Shown one piece after another: positions 43,832 to 52,943 of a DNA stretch of 64,000 nt. The translations under genes and the position numbers were made by a program. Each line of letters begins with the position of its first letter. Position 1 is the first letter of the stretch. Under the pieces are notes generated by a model. The model was not told the origin of the DNA, did no database searches, and worked only from the letters and a program-made list of their open reading frames with translations. This DNA is from Streptomyces sp. S.PB5 (GTDB lineage Bacteria > Actinomycetota > Actinomycetes > Streptomycetales > Streptomycetaceae), in the NCBI RefSeq assembly GCF_030403745.1, contig NZ_JAQMWP010000010.1, positions 62,001 to 126,000 on the forward strand, read 5' to 3'.

Positions 43832-44791
43832 ATGACGAAGACGGCCCCCCGACGACCGGTCGACACCATCCCCGTACGAGCGGTCCCGGCGCCGCCCCCG
43901 GCAGGGGACCGGAGGCGGCGCCGCCTCACCGGCCAACTCCGCGCGCACGCCTTCCTGTTCGGGGGCCTGGCCTGCTTCGCCCTGTTCTCCTGGTACCCGG
44001 CGGTCCGCGCCGTCGTGATCGCCTTCCAGAAGTACACGCCCGGCTCGTCACCGCAGTGGGTCGGCACCGCCAACTTCAGCCGCGTATGGCACGACCCGGA
44101 GTTCACGGCGGCCTGGCGCAACACCCTCACCTTCACCGCGCTGGCCCTGCTGATCGGCTTCGCGATCCCCTTCGTGCTCGCCCTGGTGCTCAACGAACTG
44201 CGGCACGCCAAGGCCTTCTTCCGGGTCGTGGTCTATCTGCCGGTGATGATCCCGCCGGTGGTCAGCGCCCTGCTGTGGAAGTGGTTCTACGATCCCGGCG
44301 CCGGCCTCGCCAACGAGGCACTGCGCTCGGTGCACCTGCCCACCTCGAACTGGTCCAACGGCGCCGACACCGCACTGATCTCCCTGGTGATCGTGGCCAC
44401 CTGGGCCAACATGGGCGGCACCGTCCTGATCTACCTCGCCGCACTCCAGTCCATCCCCGGAGAGCTGTACGAGGCGGCCGAACTGGACGGAGCGGGCCTC
44501 CTGCAGCGCGTCCGGCATGTGACGATCCCCCAGACCAGGTTCGTCATCCTCATGCTGATGCTCCTTCAGATCATCGCCACGATGCAGGTGTTCACCGAAC
44601 CCTTCGTCATCACCGGCGGCGGCCCCGAGAACGCCACGGTCACCGTCCTCTACCTGATCTACAAGTACGCCTTCCTCTACAACGACTTCGGCGGCGCCTG
44701 CGCACTGAGCGTCATGCTGCTGCTCCTGCTGAGCGCCTTCTCCGCCGTGTATCTGCGGCTGACCCGGTCCGCAGAGGAGGACCACGGATGA
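43832..44791 (+). CDS. sugar ABC importer permease (MalF type)
   Basis: 319 residues from ATG 43832, five bases after the binding-protein stop. Seen: a Pro/Arg-rich cytoplasmic N-terminus, six membrane segments and the EAA loop GELYEAAELDGAGLLQRVRH. As in the first importer of this window no ATPase gene is present, so a shared sugar-importer ATPase encoded elsewhere is likely. Its stop overlaps the next start by four bases. Confidence 0.9.
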   Translation: MTKTAPRRPVDTIPVRAVPAPPPAGDRRRRRLTGQLRAHAFLFGGLACFALFSWYPAVRAVVIAFQKYTPGSSPQWVGTANFSRVWHDPEFTAAWRNTLTFTALALLIGFAIPFVLALVLNELRHAKAFFRVVVYLPVMIPPVVSALLWKWFYDPGAGLANEALRSVHLPTSNWSNGADTALISLVIVATWANMGGTVLIYLAALQSIPGELYEAAELDGAGLLQRVRHVTIPQTRFVILMLMLLQIIATMQVFTEPFVITGGGPENATVTVLYLIYKYAFLYNDFGGACALSVMLLLLLSAFSAVYLRLTRSAEEDHG

Positions 44792-45648
44792 GCACCCGCA
44801 CCCTCGTCTCCCCGGCCGCCCTGGCCCGGCCCCGCGGCAGGGCCGTCTACTGGACCGTCTTCACCGGTGTCGTCCTGCTGTTCACGCTCGCCTTCCTCTT
44901 CCCCGTGTACTGGATGGTCACCGGTGCGGTGAAGTCCCCGGACGAGGTGGCCCGGACGCCTCCCACCCTCGTCCCCGAGCGGTGGCGGCTCGGCGGCTAC
45001 CGCGACGCGTGGGACCTGATGCAACTGCCCACGCATCTGTGGAACACGGTGGTGCAGGCGGCCGGTGCCTGGGCGTTCCAGCTGGTCCTCTGCACGGCCG
45101 CCGCCTACGCGCTGTCCAAGCTGAAGCCGGCTTTCGGCAAGGTGATCCTCGCCGGCATCCTCGCCACCCTGATGGTCCCCGCACAGGCGCTGGTGGTGCC
45201 GAAGTATCTGACGGTGGCCGACCTGGGACTGCTCAACGACCCCCTCGCCATCTGGCTCCCGGCCGTCGCCAACGCCTTCAACCTCTATCTCCTCAAGCGG
45301 TTCTTCGACCAGATCCCGCGTGACGTGCTGGAGGCCGCCGAGATCGACGGCGCCGGAAAGCTGCGCATCCTGTGGTCGATCGTGCTGCCGATGTCCAGGC
45401 CCGTCCTCGGGGTCGTCTCGATCTTCGCGCTGGTCGCCGTCTGGCAGGACTTCCTCTGGCCGCTGATGGTCTTCTCCGACACCGACGAACAGCCCATCAG
45501 CGTGGCACTCGTCCAGCTGTCCCAGAACATCCAGCTGACCGTGCTCATCGCCGCGATGGTCATCGCCAGCATCCCGATGGTCGCCCTGTTCCTGATCTTC
45601 CAGCGGCACATCGTCGCGGGCATCAGCGCGGGCAGCACGAAGGGCTGA
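44788..45648 (+). CDS. sugar ABC importer permease (MalG type)
   Basis: 286 residues from ATG 44788 (ATGA overlap). Seen: six membrane segments, YWMVTGAVKSPDEVARTPPT as the first periplasmic loop and the EAA loop RDVLEAAEIDGAGKLRILWS. Forms the channel with the MalF-type partner. Followed 32 bp later by the GH13 enzyme that would act on the imported sugar. Confidence 0.9.
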   Translation: MSTRTLVSPAALARPRGRAVYWTVFTGVVLLFTLAFLFPVYWMVTGAVKSPDEVARTPPTLVPERWRLGGYRDAWDLMQLPTHLWNTVVQAAGAWAFQLVLCTAAAYALSKLKPAFGKVILAGILATLMVPAQALVVPKYLTVADLGLLNDPLAIWLPAVANAFNLYLLKRFFDQIPRDVLEAAEIDGAGKLRILWSIVLPMSRPVLGVVSIFALVAVWQDFLWPLMVFSDTDEQPISVALVQLSQNIQLTVLIAAMVIASIPMVALFLIFQRHIVAGISAGSTKG

Positions 45649-45680
45649 CAGCGCCCGTACGCCTACAGAAGGGAACCCCC

Positions 45681-47252
45681 GTGGGACAGCCCACCGAGTG
45701 GTGGCGCTCCGCCGTCATCTACCAGGTCTACGTCCGCAGCTTCGCCGACGGCGACGCGGACGGCACCGGCGACCTCGCCGGCGTCCGCGCCAGACTGCCG
45801 TATCTCGCCGAACTCGGGGTGGACGCGCTCTGGTTCAGCCCCTGGTATCTCTCACCGATGAAGGACGGCGGCTACGACGTCGCCGACTACCGCGCCATCG
45901 ACCCGGCCTTCGGCACCCTCGCCGAGGCCGAGAAACTCATCGCCGAGGCACGCGAACTCGGCATCCGCACCATCGTCGACATCGTCCCCAACCATGTCTC
46001 CGACCAGCACCCCTGGTTCCGCGCGGCCCTCGCCGGCGGACCCGGACGCGAACTGTTCCACTTCCGCGCGGGGCGCGGCGAGCGCGGTGAACTCCCGCCC
46101 AACGACTGGCAGTCCCAGTTCGGCGGCCCGGCCTGGACCCGCGTCGACGACGGCGACTGGTACCTCCATCTCTTCGCCCCGGAACAGCCCGACCTCAACT
46201 GGGCCCATCCGGCGGTGCGTCAGGAGCACGAGGACATCCTGCGCTTCTGGTTCGAGCGGGGCGTGGCGGGGGTGCGGATCGATTCGGCCGCGCTCCTGGT
46301 GAAGGACCCGCGCCTGCCGGACTTCGTCGAGGGCCGGGACCCGCACCCCTATGTCGACCGGGACGAACTGCACACGGTCTACCGCTCCTGGCGGACGATC
46401 GCCGACGAGTACGACGGGATCTTCGTCGGCGAGGTGTGGCTCCCCGACAGCGAGCGCTTCGCCCGCTATCTGCGCCCCGACGAACTGCACACCGCCTTCA
46501 ACTTCTCCTTCATGACCTGCCCCTGGGACGCGCGGCGCCTGCGCGGCTCCATCGACGAGACGCTCGCCGAGCACGCCCCGGTCGGCGCCCCCGCGACCTG
46601 GGTCCTCTGCAACCACGACGTCACCCGGACCGTGACCCGCTACGGCCGCGCGGACACCGGCTTCGACTTCGCCACCAAGGCCTTCGGCACCCCGACCGAC
46701 CTCGCCCTCGGCACCCGCCGCGCCCGTGCCGCCGCCCTGCTCTCGCTGGCGCTGCCCGGGGCGGTGTACGTGTACCAGGGGGAGGAGCTGGGGCTGCCCG
46801 AGGCGGAGATCCCCGTCGAGCGGATCCAGGATCCGATGCACTTCCGGTCGGGCGGTGTCGATCCGGGGCGTGACGGCTGCCGGGTGCCGCTGCCGTGGGC
46901 CGCCGCGGCACCGTATGCAGGATTCGGTTCACTGGAGACACCGTGGCTACCGCAGCCCGTCGACTGGACATCGTATGCAGTCGACCGTCAGCGGGATGAT
47001 CCGTCCTCCATGCTCACCCTCTACCGCGAGGCCATCCGCCTGCGCCCCGCCCTCGGCGACGGCCCGCTCGCCTGGCTCCCGGCGCCCGAAGGTGTCCTCT
47101 CCTTCGCCCGGGGCGCCGGTGTCCGGTGCATGGTGAACCTGGCCGACGCTCCGGCCGCGCTTCCCGCCCACTGCGAACCCCTCCTCGCCAGCGGCCCCCT
47201 GGACGCGGACGGCCGTCTGCCGGGAGACACCGCGGTCTGGCTCCGGACCTGA
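45681..47252 (+). CDS. GH13 alpha-glucosidase (oligo-alpha-glucosidase type)
   Basis: 523 residues from GTG 45681, eight bases after AAGGGA. Seen: YQVYVRSFADGDADGTGDLA, LWFSPWYLSPMKDGGYDVAD, DIVPNHVSDQHPWF, GVRIDSA with nucleophile Asp201, FVGEVW with acid/base Glu251 and CNHDVTR with Asp313. No signal peptide, so it hydrolyses imported short alpha-glucosides in the cytoplasm. The QPDLNWAHP and PWYLSPM features are those of the GH13 subgroup acting on maltose- or isomaltose-type sugars. Two GTATGCAG octamers 59 bp apart lie in its 3' third. Confidence 0.9.
   Translation: MGQPTEWWRSAVIYQVYVRSFADGDADGTGDLAGVRARLPYLAELGVDALWFSPWYLSPMKDGGYDVADYRAIDPAFGTLAEAEKLIAEARELGIRTIVDIVPNHVSDQHPWFRAALAGGPGRELFHFRAGRGERGELPPNDWQSQFGGPAWTRVDDGDWYLHLFAPEQPDLNWAHPAVRQEHEDILRFWFERGVAGVRIDSAALLVKDPRLPDFVEGRDPHPYVDRDELHTVYRSWRTIADEYDGIFVGEVWLPDSERFARYLRPDELHTAFNFSFMTCPWDARRLRGSIDETLAEHAPVGAPATWVLCNHDVTRTVTRYGRADTGFDFATKAFGTPTDLALGTRRARAAALLSLALPGAVYVYQGEELGLPEAEIPVERIQDPMHFRSGGVDPGRDGCRVPLPWAAAAPYAGFGSLETPWLPQPVDWTSYAVDRQRDDPSSMLTLYREAIRLRPALGDGPLAWLPAPEGVLSFARGAGVRCMVNLADAPAALPAHCEPLLASGPLDADGRLPGDTAVWLRT
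46914..46921 (+). repeat. GTATGCAG octamer, copy 5
   Basis: Within the GH13 gene, sense orientation; GT follows after five rather than six bases. Confidence 0.45.
46973..46980 (+). repeat. GTATGCAG octamer, copy 6
   Basis: Within the GH13 gene, 59 bp after copy 5; GT follows after six bases. Uses TAT and GCA codons that are rare in the neighbouring sequence. Confidence 0.45.
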
Positions 47253-47308
47253 GCCCGGCGCGCGCACTCCGCTATCCCCTTGCGCCCCCACTCCGAAGGG
47301 ATCAGCAC

Positions 47309-49471
47309 ATGCACAGAAGTGTCAGGATCATGCCAATCGTCATGGTGGCGACCCTCTCCGCCGGACTGCTCACCGCCGTCGCCCCCACCGCGCACGCCGC
47401 CGCCGGGGCCGCGCTCCCGTTCACCTCGGTCGAGGCGGAGTCCGTGACCACGACCGGCTCGAAGATCGGCCCCGACCACACCCAGGGCACGCTCGCCTCG
47501 GAGGCGTCGGGGCGGCAAGCCGTCAGGATCAGTTCCGGGCAGCGCGTCGAGTTCACCGTGCCGAGCGCGGCCAACGCGGTGAACGTCGCCTACAGCGTTC
47601 CGGACGGGCAGTCGGGCACGCTCGACGTGTACGTCAACAGCACCCGGATTTCCAAGACCCTCGCCGTCACCTCCAAGTACTCCTACATCGACACCGGTTG
47701 GATCCCCGGCGCCAAGACCCACCACTTCTACGACAACGCCCGCCTGTTGCTCGGCCAGAACCTCCAGGCGGGCGACAAGGTGGCCTTCCAGGCGACCGGC
47801 GTCCAAGTCACCGTGGACGTCGCCGACTTCGAGCAGGTCGCCGCGGCGGGGAGCAAGCCTGCCGGGGCCGTTTCGGTCACCGACAAGGGAGCCGATCCGA
47901 GCGGGCAGGGCGACTCCACCCAGGCCTTCCGGGACGCCATCGCGTCCGCCCAGGGCGGAGTGGTCTGGATCCCGCCCGGCGACTACCGGCTGACCTCGTC
48001 GCTCAGCGGCGTCCAGAACGTCACCCTCCGGGGCGCGGGCAGCTGGCACTCCGTCGTCCACACCTCCCGCTTCATCGACCAGTCCGGCTCGTCCGGCGGC
48101 GTGCACATCAAGGACTTCGCGGTCCTCGGCGAGGTCACCGAGCGCGTCGACTCCAACCCGGACAACTTCGTCAACGGCACGCTGGGCCCGAACTCCAGCG
48201 TCTCCGGCATGTGGCTCCAGCACCTCAAGGTCGGCCTCTGGCTGCTGGGTAACAACGACAACCTCGTCGTCGAGAACAACCGCTTCCTCGACATGACCGC
48301 CGACGGCCTCAACCTCAACGGCAACGCCCGCGGCGTCCGCGTCCGCAACAACTTCCTGCGCAACCAGGGCGACGACGCGCTCGCCATGTGGTCCCTGTAC
48401 GCGCCGGACACGAACAGCAACTTCGAGAACAACACGATCACCCAGCCGAACCTGGCCAACGGCATCGCGATCTACGGCGGTACCGACATCACCGTGAGGA
48501 ACAACCTGATCTCCGACACCAACGCCCTCGGCAGCGGCATCGCGATCTCCAACCAGAAGTTCCTCGACCCCTTCCACCCGCTGGCCGGCACCATCACGGT
48601 CGCCGGGAACACACTGGTGCGCACCGGGGCGATGAACCCCAACTGGAACCATCCCATGGGCGCGTTGCGCGTCGACTCCTACGACAGCGCCGTCAACGCG
48701 ACCGTCACCATCACCGACACGACGATCATCGACAGCCCCTACAGCGCCTTCGAGTTCGTCTCCGGCGGCGGACAGGGGTATCCGGTCCGCAATGTCACCG
48801 TGGACGGCGCGACCGTCCGCAACACGGGCACCGTCGTCGTCCAGGCCGAGGCCCAGGGCGCGGCCACCTTCCGCAACGTCACGGCGACCTCGGTCGGGGC
48901 GGCCGGCGTCTACAACTGCCCCTATCCGGCGAACTCCGGCACCTTCGCCCTCACCGACGGCGGCGGCAACTCCGGCTGGAGCAGCACCTGGTCGGACTGC
49001 TCGACCTGGCCGCAGCCCGGCCAGGGCAATCCGGACCCCGACCCGAACCGCAACCTCGCCAAGGGACGCCCGGCCACCGCGACCGGCTCGCAGGACGTCT
49101 ACACGCCCGGCAAGGCGGTCGACGGCGACGCGAACAGCTACTGGGAGTCCACCAACAACGCCTTCCCGCAGTCCTGGACCGTCGACCTCGGGGCGTCCTA
49201 CACGGTGAGGCGGCTGGTGCTGAAACTGCCGCCGTCCGCCGCCTGGGGCGCGCGCACCCAGACGATCACCGTCCTGGGCAGCACCGACGGCTCGGCCTGG
49301 TCGACCGTGGTGGGCGCGACCGGCTACCGCTTCGACCCCGCCACCGGCAACACCGCCACCGTCGCCCTGCCCGGCGGTACGAACCTGCGGCATCTGCGGC
49401 TGTCGGTGAGCGCCAACACCGGCTGGCCCGCGGGGCAGTTCAGTGAGGTGGAGGCGTATCCGACTTCGTGA
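47309..49471 (+). CDS. secreted beta-helix glycanase with discoidin domain (GH87-like)
   Basis: 720 residues from ATG 47309. Seen: signal peptide ending AHAAA (about 30); an N-terminal CBM-like beta sandwich (FTSVEAESVTTTGSKIGPD, THHFYDNARLLL); a right-handed parallel beta-helix at about residues 190-560 with repeated turns (NLVVENNRFLDMTADGLNLN, VRVRNNFLRNQGDDALAMWS); and a C-terminal F5/8-type C domain (about 585-720, KAVDGDANSYWESTNNAFPQ). The layout resembles mycodextranase/alpha-1,3-glucanase (GH87) proteins, which would supply alpha-glucan fragments to the importer and GH13 enzyme upstream. A polysaccharide lyase is the alternative. The last 32 bp overlap the convergent ABC ATPase gene. 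Confidence 0.75.
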   Translation: MHRSVRIMPIVMVATLSAGLLTAVAPTAHAAAGAALPFTSVEAESVTTTGSKIGPDHTQGTLASEASGRQAVRISSGQRVEFTVPSAANAVNVAYSVPDGQSGTLDVYVNSTRISKTLAVTSKYSYIDTGWIPGAKTHHFYDNARLLLGQNLQAGDKVAFQATGVQVTVDVADFEQVAAAGSKPAGAVSVTDKGADPSGQGDSTQAFRDAIASAQGGVVWIPPGDYRLTSSLSGVQNVTLRGAGSWHSVVHTSRFIDQSGSSGGVHIKDFAVLGEVTERVDSNPDNFVNGTLGPNSSVSGMWLQHLKVGLWLLGNNDNLVVENNRFLDMTADGLNLNGNARGVRVRNNFLRNQGDDALAMWSLYAPDTNSNFENNTITQPNLANGIAIYGGTDITVRNNLISDTNALGSGIAISNQKFLDPFHPLAGTITVAGNTLVRTGAMNPNWNHPMGALRVDSYDSAVNATVTITDTTIIDSPYSAFEFVSGGGQGYPVRNVTVDGATVRNTGTVVVQAEAQGAATFRNVTATSVGAAGVYNCPYPANSGTFALTDGGGNSGWSSTWSDCSTWPQPGQGNPDPDPNRNLAKGRPATATGSQDVYTPGKAVDGDANSYWESTNNAFPQSWTVDLGASYTVRRLVLKLPPSAAWGARTQTITVLGSTDGSAWSTVVGATGYRFDPATGNTATVALPGGTNLRHLRLSVSANTGWPAGQFSEVEAYPTS

Positions 49472-50258
49472 CCGCGTCCTGCACGACCCCGCGCTTCGCC
49501 GCCTGGATCTGCTCGTACACATGGGTCCGCAACTCTGCGAAGCGCGGGGCCACGCGCGTGTGCAACTGGTCTCGCTCGTCCGGGAGATCGACCTTCAGCT
49601 GCTCCTGCACGACGGTGGGGGAGGCCGAGAGCACGATGACCCGCTCGCCCAGGTACACCGCCTCGTCGATGTCGTGGGTGACGAACAGGATCGTGATGCC
49701 GCGCTCCCGCCACAGCCGCCGTACGAGATCCTCCAGATCGGCGCGGGTCTGGGCGTCCACCGCTGCGAACGGCTCGTCCATGAGCAGCACTTCGGGCTCG
49801 TAGGCCAGGGCGCGGGCGATCGCCACCCGCTGCTGCATACCGCCCGACAGCTGCCAGGGATACGCCCCGGCGGCGTCCGCGAGCCCCACCGACTCCAGCG
49901 CGCCGGCGACCAGTTCCTTGCGCCGCTGTCTGCTCAAGTCCTTCTGTTTGAGGGGGAGTTCGACGTTCTCGCCGACCCGCTTCCAGGGGAACAGGCTGCG
50001 CCCGTACTCCTGGAAGACGAACGCCATGCCCGGCGGCGGGCCGCTCACCTTCCTGCCCTCCAGCAGGACTTCGCCGGCGGTCGGCGCGAGGAGGCCGCCC
50101 ATGCACTTCAGCAGGGTCGTCTTGCCGCAGCCCGACGGGCCCACGAGACAGACGAGTTCGCCCGCCTCGACGGTGAAGGTGAGGTCGCGGACCGCCTCGA
50201 CCCGGCGCCCGGACCCCTCGTAGACCTTCTGCAGGCCGGATACGACAAGCGCGTGCAT
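49440..50258 (-). CDS. NitT/TauT-type ABC importer ATPase
   Basis: 272 residues from ATG 50258. Seen: Walker A GPSGCGKTT (40-48), the Q-loop FVFQEYGRSLFPWKRVGENV, signature LSGGMQQR, Walker B LLMDEP and the His switch FVTHDIDEAV. The FQEYGRSLFPW sequence is typical of the nitrate/sulfonate/taurine class, many of which import aromatic or small organic acids. It ends in a 32-bp tail-to-tail overlap with the beta-helix gene and follows the permease gene by 20 bp. The signature coincides with a codon-driven minus-strand copy of GTATGCAG (49840-49833). Confidence 0.92.
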   Translation of the reverse strand: MHALVVSGLQKVYEGSGRRVEAVRDLTFTVEAGELVCLVGPSGCGKTTLLKCMGGLLAPTAGEVLLEGRKVSGPPPGMAFVFQEYGRSLFPWKRVGENVELPLKQKDLSRQRRKELVAGALESVGLADAAGAYPWQLSGGMQQRVAIARALAYEPEVLLMDEPFAAVDAQTRADLEDLVRRLWRERGITILFVTHDIDEAVYLGERVIVLSASPTVVQEQLKVDLPDERDQLHTRVAPRFAELRTHVYEQIQAAKRGVVQDAVTKSDTPPPH

Positions 50259-50278
50259 GGACCGCCCTTTCGTGAGCG

Positions 50279-51058
50279 TCACGGGGACCGCCGGGCCGAG
50301 GCCCGCAGACCGTGGTACCAGCCGAGCACCCGCCGCTCGACCAGCTGGAAGACGACGGAGAGCAGGAAGCCGAGCAGACCGAGGACGAGGATGCCGGTCC
50401 ACATCTCGGGGACCGCGAAACTGCGCTGGAACTGCACGACGGTGAAGCCCAGACCGTCGCTGGCCGCGAACATCTCGCTGATCACCATGAGGATGATGCC
50501 GATCGACAGGGCCTGCCTGAGCCCCGCGAAGATCTGCGGGCTCGCCGAGCGCAGCACCACCTCCTTCAGGCGGGCGACGCCCGTGATGCCGTACGAGCGG
50601 GCCGTCTCCGCCATCACGGAGTCCACCGCGCGCACGCCCTCGACGGTGTTGAGCAGGATCGGCCAGACACAGCCGCTGGCGATCACGACGATCTTCATCG
50701 TGTCGTCGATGCCGGCGAACAGCATGATGACCGGCACGAGGACCGGCGGCGGCACCGCCCGCAGGAACTCCAGGACCGGCTCGCACACCGCCCGCACCCG
50801 CCGGTAGGAGCCGATGACCAGGCCGAGCCCGACCCCCGCGACGGCGGCCACGGCGTAACCGGCCGTGAGGCGCAGCACGCTGGGCAGCACGTCGTCCTTC
50901 AGCCGTTCGCCCGTCCACACGTCCGGGAAGGTCTCCAGAATGGTCCGCAGCGGCGGCCAGAACACGTTCGTACTGCCGTCGGACGCGAACCACCACGCCG
51001 TCAACAGCAGCGCGGGCAGCGCGAGCACGAAGACCAGCCGGAGCAGCACGCCCTTCAC
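50279..51058 (-). CDS. NitT/TauT-type ABC permease, second copy
   Basis: 259 residues from GTG 51058, overlapping the other permease stop (GTGA), with GGGAGG upstream. Seen: six hydrophobic segments, FLRAVPPPVLVPVIMLFAG and the ATPase-docking loop ETARSYGITGVARLKEVVLR characteristic of SsuC/TauC-like permeases. With its sister permease it forms a heterodimeric channel. The pairing of two different permeases with one ATPase and one binding protein is normal for this class in actinomycetes. Confidence 0.9.
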   Translation of the reverse strand: MKGVLLRLVFVLALPALLLTAWWFASDGSTNVFWPPLRTILETFPDVWTGERLKDDVLPSVLRLTAGYAVAAVAGVGLGLVIGSYRRVRAVCEPVLEFLRAVPPPVLVPVIMLFAGIDDTMKIVVIASGCVWPILLNTVEGVRAVDSVMAETARSYGITGVARLKEVVLRSASPQIFAGLRQALSIGIILMVISEMFAASDGLGFTVVQFQRSFAVPEMWTGILVLGLLGFLLSVVFQLVERRVLGWYHGLRASARRSP

Positions 51059-51837
51059 ACCATCACCTCCCCGCGCACCGACTGATGCCATGCCAGGGCC
51101 CGCCGCTCCACGGTACGCGCGCCCACGTTGATGAGCAGCCCCAGAACGCCGGTCACCACGATCAGGGCGTACATCTCGGGCACCGCCTGGGAGTTCTGCG
51201 CGACCGCGATCCTCGCCCCCAACCCCGGTGCGCCGATGACGAGTTCGGCGGTGATGGCGAGGATCAGGGCGACGGCCGCGGCGAGCCGGACGCCGGTCAT
51301 GACGTACGGCAGCGCGCTCGGCCACAGCACATGGCGGACCCGCGCCCAGGGGCCGAGACCGTAGGACCGCGCCGTCTCCTCGGCGACCGGGTCGACGTCC
51401 TGGACGCCGTACAGGACCTGGATCAGCACCTGCCAGAACGAGGCGTACACCACGAGCAGCAGCACCGACTTCAGTTCGGTGCCGTACAGCAGCACCGCGA
51501 GCGGGATCAGCGCGACCGAGGGGATCGGGCGCAGGAACTCGATCGTGGAGGCCGTCGCCTCACGGAGGTAGGGCACCACCGAGACGGCGACCCCGATGAC
51601 GATGCCCGCGGTCGCGGCGATCGCGAGACCCAACGCCCAGCCGGTGAGGGTGTCGCCGAGCGCCGTCCAGAAAGTCTCGTCGGAGAGCTCGGTGCCGAGG
51701 GCGTCGGCGATGCGGGTGGTCGGCGGGAAGTAGGCCTCCTTGACGAGGCCGAGCCGCGGCACCGCCTCGCCCAGGGCGAGGAAGGCCGCGAGCCCGGCGG
51801 CGCCGAGGGCGGCGTTCTTGGCGGTCCGTCCCGTCAT
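51055..51837 (-). CDS. NitT/TauT-type ABC permease, first copy
   Basis: 260 residues from ATG 51837, overlapping the binding-protein stop (ATGA). Seen: six membrane segments, EFLRPIPSVALIPLAVLLYG and the docking loop ETARSYGLGPWARVRHVLWP. Second gene of the four-gene importer operon. Substrate unknown; the nearby Rieske demethylase genes make a methoxylated aromatic acid a reasonable guess. Confidence 0.9.
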   Translation of the reverse strand: MTGRTAKNAALGAAGLAAFLALGEAVPRLGLVKEAYFPPTTRIADALGTELSDETFWTALGDTLTGWALGLAIAATAGIVIGVAVSVVPYLREATASTIEFLRPIPSVALIPLAVLLYGTELKSVLLLVVYASFWQVLIQVLYGVQDVDPVAEETARSYGLGPWARVRHVLWPSALPYVMTGVRLAAAVALILAITAELVIGAPGLGARIAVAQNSQAVPEMYALIVVTGVLGLLINVGARTVERRALAWHQSVRGEVMV

Positions 51838-52805
51838 GGCAGCAGCTTGTCCAGATCGGGCTCCGACTTGAACAGGCCGTCCTCCTGGCCCAGTTTCCGC
51901 AGAGCGTCCAGGGACTGCCGGTTCGGCTCGGCCGGCCAGGCCGGCAGGGTGACCTTCGCCAGCACGGCCGCCGGGATCTTCGTGTACGTCGTGACGATCG
52001 CGCGGGCCTCGTCCGGGTGGGCGTCCGCGTAGGCGAGCGACTCGGCGAGGGCCTCCTTGAAGTCCTTCACCGTGTCGGCGTTCTGCTGCTCGTACGAGGC
52101 CGACGTGAAGTACATCGCCACCGTCAGGTCGGGCGCGACGTCCACCAGGGGTGAGGCGATCTCCTTGCCGCCCTGGCTCTTGACGGTGGCCAGCGCCGGT
52201 TCGACGACCATCGCCGCGTCGATCTGCCCGCTGTCGAGCGCGGCCGGCATCTGGTCGAAGGCGAGCTCCACGAACTTCACCGCGTCCGGGTCACCGCCCG
52301 CCTTGCGCACCGACGCGCGCACCGCGGTCTCGTTGATGTTCTTCAGGGTGTTGATGGCGACCTTCTTGCCCGCCAGCTGATCGGCGGACCTGACCGGGCT
52401 GTCGCCCTTCACGGTGAGGGCGCCGAAGTCCTTGCCCTGCACGCCGGTCGAGGCGATGCCGTTGGAGACGACCTTCACCGGCACGTTGTTGGACTGGGCG
52501 ATCATCAGCGAGGTCGAGTTGGAGAAGCCGAACTGGTACTGCCCGCCGGCCACCGAGGGCACGATCGCCGCGCCTCCTTGCGCGAGCGAGATCTCCAGCT
52601 CCAGGCCGTGCTTCTTGAAGAAGCCCTTCTCCTGGCCCAGATACAGCGGGGCGACATCGACGATGGGGATGACACCCACCTTGACCTTGGTGGTGCCGCC
52701 GGGCGACGACGCCTTGTCCGACCCCGTGCTGTCCCCGGACGAGCCACAGGCCGACGCGGTGACCAGGAATGCTCCGGCCGCTAGCGCGGCGAGCAGACGA
52801 CGCAT
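51834..52805 (-). CDS. NitT/TauT-type solute-binding lipoprotein
   Basis: 323 residues from ATG 52805 after AGGAGGAG. Lipoprotein signal with lipobox VTASAC (Cys20). Seen: VGVIPIVDVAPLYLGQEKGF, then LAQGGAAIVPSVAGGQYQFG and SGQIDAAMVVEPALATVKSQ, matching the SsuA/TauA/NMT1 fold that binds small organic anions. First gene of the importer operon, divergent from the IclR gene across a 138-bp region with a promoter and two inverted repeats. Confidence 0.9.
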   Translation of the reverse strand: MRRLLAALAAGAFLVTASACGSSGDSTGSDKASSPGGTTKVKVGVIPIVDVAPLYLGQEKGFFKKHGLELEISLAQGGAAIVPSVAGGQYQFGFSNSTSLMIAQSNNVPVKVVSNGIASTGVQGKDFGALTVKGDSPVRSADQLAGKKVAINTLKNINETAVRASVRKAGGDPDAVKFVELAFDQMPAALDSGQIDAAMVVEPALATVKSQGGKEIASPLVDVAPDLTVAMYFTSASYEQQNADTVKDFKEALAESLAYADAHPDEARAIVTTYTKIPAAVLAKVTLPAWPAEPNRQSLDALRKLGQEDGLFKSEPDLDKLLP

Positions 52806-52841
52806 GGCTCCTCCTGTGCAGACTTCATTGTTCCGACAGGT

Positions 52842-52902
52842 GTGCGCAGAGCGCACGTTGGTGCACAGCGCGAAAGGTAGAGTTTTTGCTCCCCGCGGTC
52901 AA
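52842..52902 (-). promoter_or_regulatory. importer promoter with downstream inverted repeat
   Basis: On the minus strand TTGACC (52902-52897) and TACCTT (52879-52874) are 17 bp apart. An inverted repeat GTGCGC-AGA-GCGCAC (52842-52856) lies just downstream of the predicted transcript start, a good position for a repressor such as the divergent IclR protein. Confidence 0.6.
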
Positions 52903-52913
52903 TGCCCTCGGCT

Positions 52914-52925
52914 AACAATATTGTT
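52914..52925. promoter_or_regulatory. palindrome just before the IclR start
   Basis: AACAATATTGTT is a perfect 12-bp palindrome 19 bases before the IclR start codon, in an otherwise GC-rich context. Probably an operator for autoregulation. Confidence 0.55.
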
Positions 52926-52943
52926 GACAGTCTGGAGGCGGCG

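Noticed and set aside
49833..49840. Seventh GTATGCAG copy, on the minus strand
   Set aside because: The bases are dictated by the conserved ABC signature GMQQR, so the copy is explained by protein constraint and not counted as a site.
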